Made by a program: the position numbers and the translations under genes. This document shows, piece by piece, positions 59,962 to 64,000 of a stretch of DNA of 64,000 bases. The stretch covers positions 6,475,037-6,539,036 of the forward strand of contig JANPWX010000054.1 in assembly GCA_024734555.1 (NCBI GenBank), in the 5' to 3' direction. The notes beneath the pieces are model-generated. The model worked only from the letters and a program-made list of their open reading frames with translations. It was not told where the DNA came from and did not search any database. Numbering within the stretch: position 1 is the first letter of the stretch; each line of letters begins with the position of its first letter. Source of the DNA: Trochalopteron elliotii (Eukaryota > Chordata > Aves > Passeriformes > Leiothrichidae).

Positions 59962-61944
59962 GGACAAATAGTTTAACCCTCCCTTAACAGACATACACCA
60001 TAATTCACAGCTTTGAAATGGATGAAATAAAAGTCTACTCTTTATTAGTGAATATAAACGTTTGTCACCTTAATTTCCAATGTGCTATTTTTCCATAACT
60101 ATAGGGTATATTCCCAGTTCAGTCTAAGGGATATTTAGGCACATGATGTTAAACATGTTGAGGAACATGAATCAAGTCGAAATGCTGCAGAATACTTCAG
60201 CCACAAGCTGCAGCTCCCATGAAACAAAACACAGTTGAGATAAAAATCATGCTGTTCTAATATCCTTAGGGATTCATTCTGCCAGCACTGATAGTTTTGC
60301 TTATGAGACATACTGGCAAAACAGAGCAACAATAAGGACAAAACGTACCTGAGATCCCTCATTGAAGCAGGTAACTTTAATGAATGCTTAATTCCACTGC
60401 TTTTGACTGTGCCATGATACTAACCTGTTTAGATCCCCATCTGTTTCATTCTGCTTGCATGTGCAGTGTTGATGCCACAAACATCCCACAGGGCCATTTA
60501 CACCAAAGAGTATGTTGGCTGTACTGATTACATACCTCAAATGCCATTCATGTCTGTCTTTCAGAAAGTCTGCAGCACTTTTTTTGAAAGTCAAGTTTTT
60601 TAAGAGCTGCAAACTAGCAAACTCAAAAATTAGCACCCAAATCCAGAACTGAAGGTTCCTATTTTTCTGTATGTTCAATAGAAAAATTTAATTTTATTAT
60701 TTTCTCTCACTCCATTAATTGCTATCTAAAATACGAGCCTTTTATTTCCACCATAGTTTCTTGTTGACGCATCAAAGTGAAAACCAAATGCACTTGTTAG
60801 ACATGGATTAAAACTATTCGGCATCCACTTCAAATAAATGAGTGCTCCACACCTAAATGCATTGCATCACACCTCCTAATTTTTTTATTTCAGTCATTTT
60901 AATTTTCCCTTAGGCAAGACACTAGAATAATCACTTTATTATTACAATCACTTACAATGACCCTCAGAAGGTGACAGCATTTTATCCCATTTGATTACAT
61001 TAGTCTTAATAGATCCTAATGAAAACACAAGTAAATCCTTTTTCTTATCACCCATTCTCATTACTTTCAGCAGTCACTATAACTTAACTGCTCAAAGGGT
61101 TTTAAAGCACACACAGAGCACAAATAAAAGAACTTGCCTTTCAGATACACCTTTTATTTAATTCACTGAATGAATTTAGGGAAACTCTAAAAATGAATTC
61201 CCAAGTGTCCCAAGATAGAGCTGTCCCAGTGCCAACTGAGGTTAACCCTGTACAACACTGACAACACAGCAGCAGCCCACAGGAGAAAAGATCCAGGAAG
61301 GTGTCCACCCCAGAGCTCACATTTTAAGCAAAATAAAATAAACAGGGTGTACCTGGAAGGGCATAAAAGAAAATAAATTCAACTATTATTACTGACTGAC
61401 TTCTTGCTGACACTGCAGAAGTATTGAGTAGTTAGGTGGAACCTGAGCTGAGCAAACGGAAAGAAAAATCTTGTAAGGAAGCATGTCCCATGTGCAGGAG
61501 GTGATGCCAGCAAAGGAGTGAAGAGTGTCATGGGGGAAACAGGTGGCCAGAGCATCAAGACTCACTCTGCTGAAAGAACAGCCTTCTGGCAAAGACAGTC
61601 ACCTACAGGTGCTCACATCCTCAGTGCCTGGAACTGCTCTGGCAAGCCAAACACAAATGCCCAGCTCCAGAGGGTGGCTGTCATCTGTATTTCCCTATCT
61701 GATGGCACCTCGAGAAAACAGAAGTCCTGACGTGAGGAATCAGAGTAGCCCACAAATGAGCCAACTGTGCTGAAATCTGGTTTGACTGCGGAGGTCAGGA
61801 CAGCTCATCAGCCAGCTGCTCTGCTATGTAAGTGTAACGAGACACTCGCAGCTTGCTGCCCCTCCCGTGTAATTGCACATCTTGTTCTTTGTAATCATCC
61901 TCACCACTTAGACACTGCTGTAGAGACGTAACTAATCCTCCCAG
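59958..61944. other. Non-coding stretch, no gene recognised
   Basis: A+T-rich DNA with frames of 60-96 codons and no recognised motif, RNA gene or mobile element. Confidence 0.65.
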
Positions 61945-62160
61945 ACCCCACCGAGAGGCAGGCACAAAGTATTACCATCTCTATTTTGCAAATGGAGAGA
62001 AATACACCTACAGGAGTCAGTTAATAAGTGGAATAACCTGGTGCACTTCCACAGGCCTGGGAGGATGCAGCCTCATGCTCACCTGTGGCCAACTTGGCCA
62101 GCAGAGGTCAAGTCATTTGTCCAAAGTCACAGGGTGTTATTGAGAGATACAGGATGAAAA
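61945..62160 (+). mobile_element. Interrupted MIR-like ancient SINE
   Basis: The segment AAAGTATTACCATCTCTATT, then TTGCAAATGGAGAGAAATAC (61967-62006), follows the MIR core order ACTATTATTATCCCCATTTT, then ACAGATGAGGAAACTGAGGC. About 90 bases later, AGAGGTCAAGTCATTTGTCC and AAAGTCACAGGGTG (62103-62136) resume with the next MIR block, AGAGGTTAAGTAACTTGCCC, then AAGGTCACACAGC. The intervening bases are not MIR-like and may be an insertion. This is the longest ancient-repeat match in the window. Confidence 0.6.
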
Positions 62161-64000
62161 CTTAGAGCGCTGAAGCATTGTTTGTTCTCAGACCGCTGTA
62201 AAAACCACATCCAGGAAATACCTTTGACAGGTTGGTTTGGGATTTTTTTCCTGGAGTTTGGGGGCCTAAAGGTTTTTTGTCATAATTTTGGGGGTTTTTT
62301 GTTAGTAAACCAATCCATAAGTTATTCTAATTAAAAATAAACCACAAGTTTTGCTACAGTTTCTCAAGTAGAAGAGAAACTACCCATAGGTTTATTGATC
62401 CTGAAAACAAGTACAATTATTACTTGTTTTCTGCAGCATTCAGGAAATAAAATGGTAGCTACAGCCAGAAGAAAGTGACTTATAAATGAAATGTGTGGAA
62501 AAAAAGAGGGCAGCAATATATAAATGACATGATGGATATACAGGAAATAATAAAATGAGAAAGTAGCACAATACCTTTTTTGTTGTTACATGGCCACAAA
62601 TGCCCCAGTAGATGGAGAAAGTTTCAATAGCCACTTTTAATTATTTTTAAGGTCTCAAAGTTAAAATTGGGTAAATATAAATAGCTATTTCTGTGTTTAA
62701 AGCCAAACATGATCAATAATACCCAACCAACCATCCAAATTTCCATGATAATCATGAAATAACATTATTTGTTCCTTAAACTCTTCTGCAATACTTGATT
62801 TACGTTTTCCATCTCTTATGGATTTAGCACTGCTAGGAATTTTGGGAATGGAAAATGACCCTATCAGCTTGGTTTAAACAATCACCTGATTCCAAAAAGC
62901 AAGGTTTTAAATACAATTATCAACACAAGGCCAAGAACGAGGTTGGGGAATTGACGCCGCATTATTTTCAGATCCACTGCTATTGCTCAGTCCCTTTTCA
63001 ATGTGCATCACCCATCAAAGCAGGAGTTATCCAGCTTACAACACTACACTGGAGTTGCTTCTCATTAGCAGGTAACATTCACAAAGCCAATTTAAGACAT
63101 AGATGGATAGTTTTAGCCAGGTCCCCAGACAGAATCATCAACACAGTGGCTAACCAGATAAAACTTTCCCCCCACATTGTCTTTATGCTGTTGAGAATTT
63201 TTCCATCCTTTGCTAATGTTCTTTTTTAAAATTCTCTGCTTGAACAAAAAGCAGAAAGGTTATTTTTCATCACCCTAAAAGGAATCTTCTCCAAACATCT
63301 TAGACTTGGGTGGGAGGTGAAAGGAGAGGATTTACCACAAGAACTAAGCTGAGCAGCCAGTTGTCCCAACCAGGCTGTTGTTCCAACAACACCAATACCA
63401 CCACGATGTTTGTTTGCTGGTTGCTTATTTTCAGGACCTCTGATGATGGAAACTTAGGTTTCATGGAAGGCACTGAGGCTTATTTTCTGTTTGTGCATGC
63501 CAACAGGATCCATTACTGTAAAGTAAGATTGCTTTCTCTATATTTAAAAAGAAAAAAATTATTTGGCTTTGGAAGGGGATACAGGATTGAATATACCTTA
63601 CACAACTGAACTCAGAAGACATGAAGGTGAATTATGTGACACTATGTATCTGAAATCCAACATTAACATAAAAAATAACTTTCAGATAATCAATCCAGCT
63701 TGTTCACTGAGCTGCCTGGCTAACTGCCAAAAGACAATGATTTCAAGGGGTTTTTATAGATTCACTCACAAAAACAAAAATCCATTTCCTAGAATAGGAC
63801 TCACAATTCACCAACTCCTTAAGACAAACAAAATGGACTAGAATTGTACCTTTTTTCAAACTTTGGTTACACAGCTTTACAGTCAAAACACACATCTCAG
63901 GATAAAGCAACTCGCCTGTTTACAATACCTTTCATGTTTCCACATGCACAATTTGCCTACCAGTTTTTAGGGATTATGTAAATAGTTATTAACGTCATGT
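62161..64000. other. Non-coding stretch, no gene recognised
   Basis: The largest frame is 124 codons (62855-63229, plus), with no recognised domain. T/G-rich runs such as GGGGGTTTTTTG occur near 62290. Nothing in the final kilobase marks an exon or a repeat that I can identify. Confidence 0.65.

Noticed and set aside
1..64000. tRNA genes, known microRNAs and CRISPR arrays
   Set aside because: No T-loop plus acceptor-stem combination, no familiar mature microRNA sequence and no regularly spaced repeats were found by eye; a covariance-model scan would be more sensitive.
1..64000. CR1, LTR or DNA transposon bodies
   Set aside because: The CR1 terminal repeat and its conserved 3' segment, LTR boundaries and terminal inverted repeats were looked for and not found; very old fragments could still be missed by eye.

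Overview
This window looks like vertebrate non-coding DNA, most likely from a bird. That origin is inferred from texture, not from a diagnostic gene. The sequence is A+T-rich and CpG-poor, with a few short CpG-dense patches. It has no operon-like gene packing and almost no recognisable recent interspersed repeats: no Alu- or B1-like sequence and no obvious L1 block. It has many short A-rich runs punctuated by C runs, of the kind common in passerine assemblies. The few repeats I can recognise are very old MIR-type SINE fragments. A turtle, crocodilian or unusually repeat-poor mammalian source is not excluded.

I found no protein-coding gene that I can support. The longest uninterrupted frame is 221 codons (39383-40048, + strand). 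It has no domain or family resemblance I recognise, and one frame of this length in 64 kb of such DNA is not surprising. All other frames are about 60-140 codons, overlap on both strands, and behave like chance. The simplest reading is an intergenic region or the inside of one or more very long introns. No tRNA, rRNA, known microRNA or CRISPR array was seen.

Layout. 1-9.6 kb: A+T-rich DNA with a 24/25-bp tandem duplication, a perfect 11-bp hairpin and a near-perfect palindromic RFX X-box. 9.6-22 kb: a C-rich minus-strand quadruplex motif, a short CpG-dense patch at 14.3-14.6 kb, paired CTGWCAG palindromes at 15.5 kb and a second CpG patch at 21.6-21.9 kb. 22-28.8 kb: two MIR-like fragments plus a third weaker one, two interleaved perfect inverted repeats in pseudoknot order at 26.35 kb, a G-quadruplex motif at 27.45 kb, a three-copy 15-bp repeat and an AATAAA/A-tract pair. 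29-44 kb: A/T homopolymers able to fold back at 32.5 kb, a candidate conserved element at 35.5 kb, a TGCCAACC hairpin and the longest frame. 44-46 kb: a MIR-like fragment followed by the most G+C-rich part of the window, with a 29-bp minisatellite and a (TA)11 run. 46-64 kb: another tandem duplication, a five-run quadruplex motif at 56.65 kb, a 43-base A tract at 59.9 kb and an interrupted MIR-like element at 62 kb.

Since no genes are identified, no pathway can be reconstructed. The possible activity here is regulatory or structural, and each such reading is an inference that conservation or chromatin data would have to confirm. I did not find an undescribed multi-gene system.
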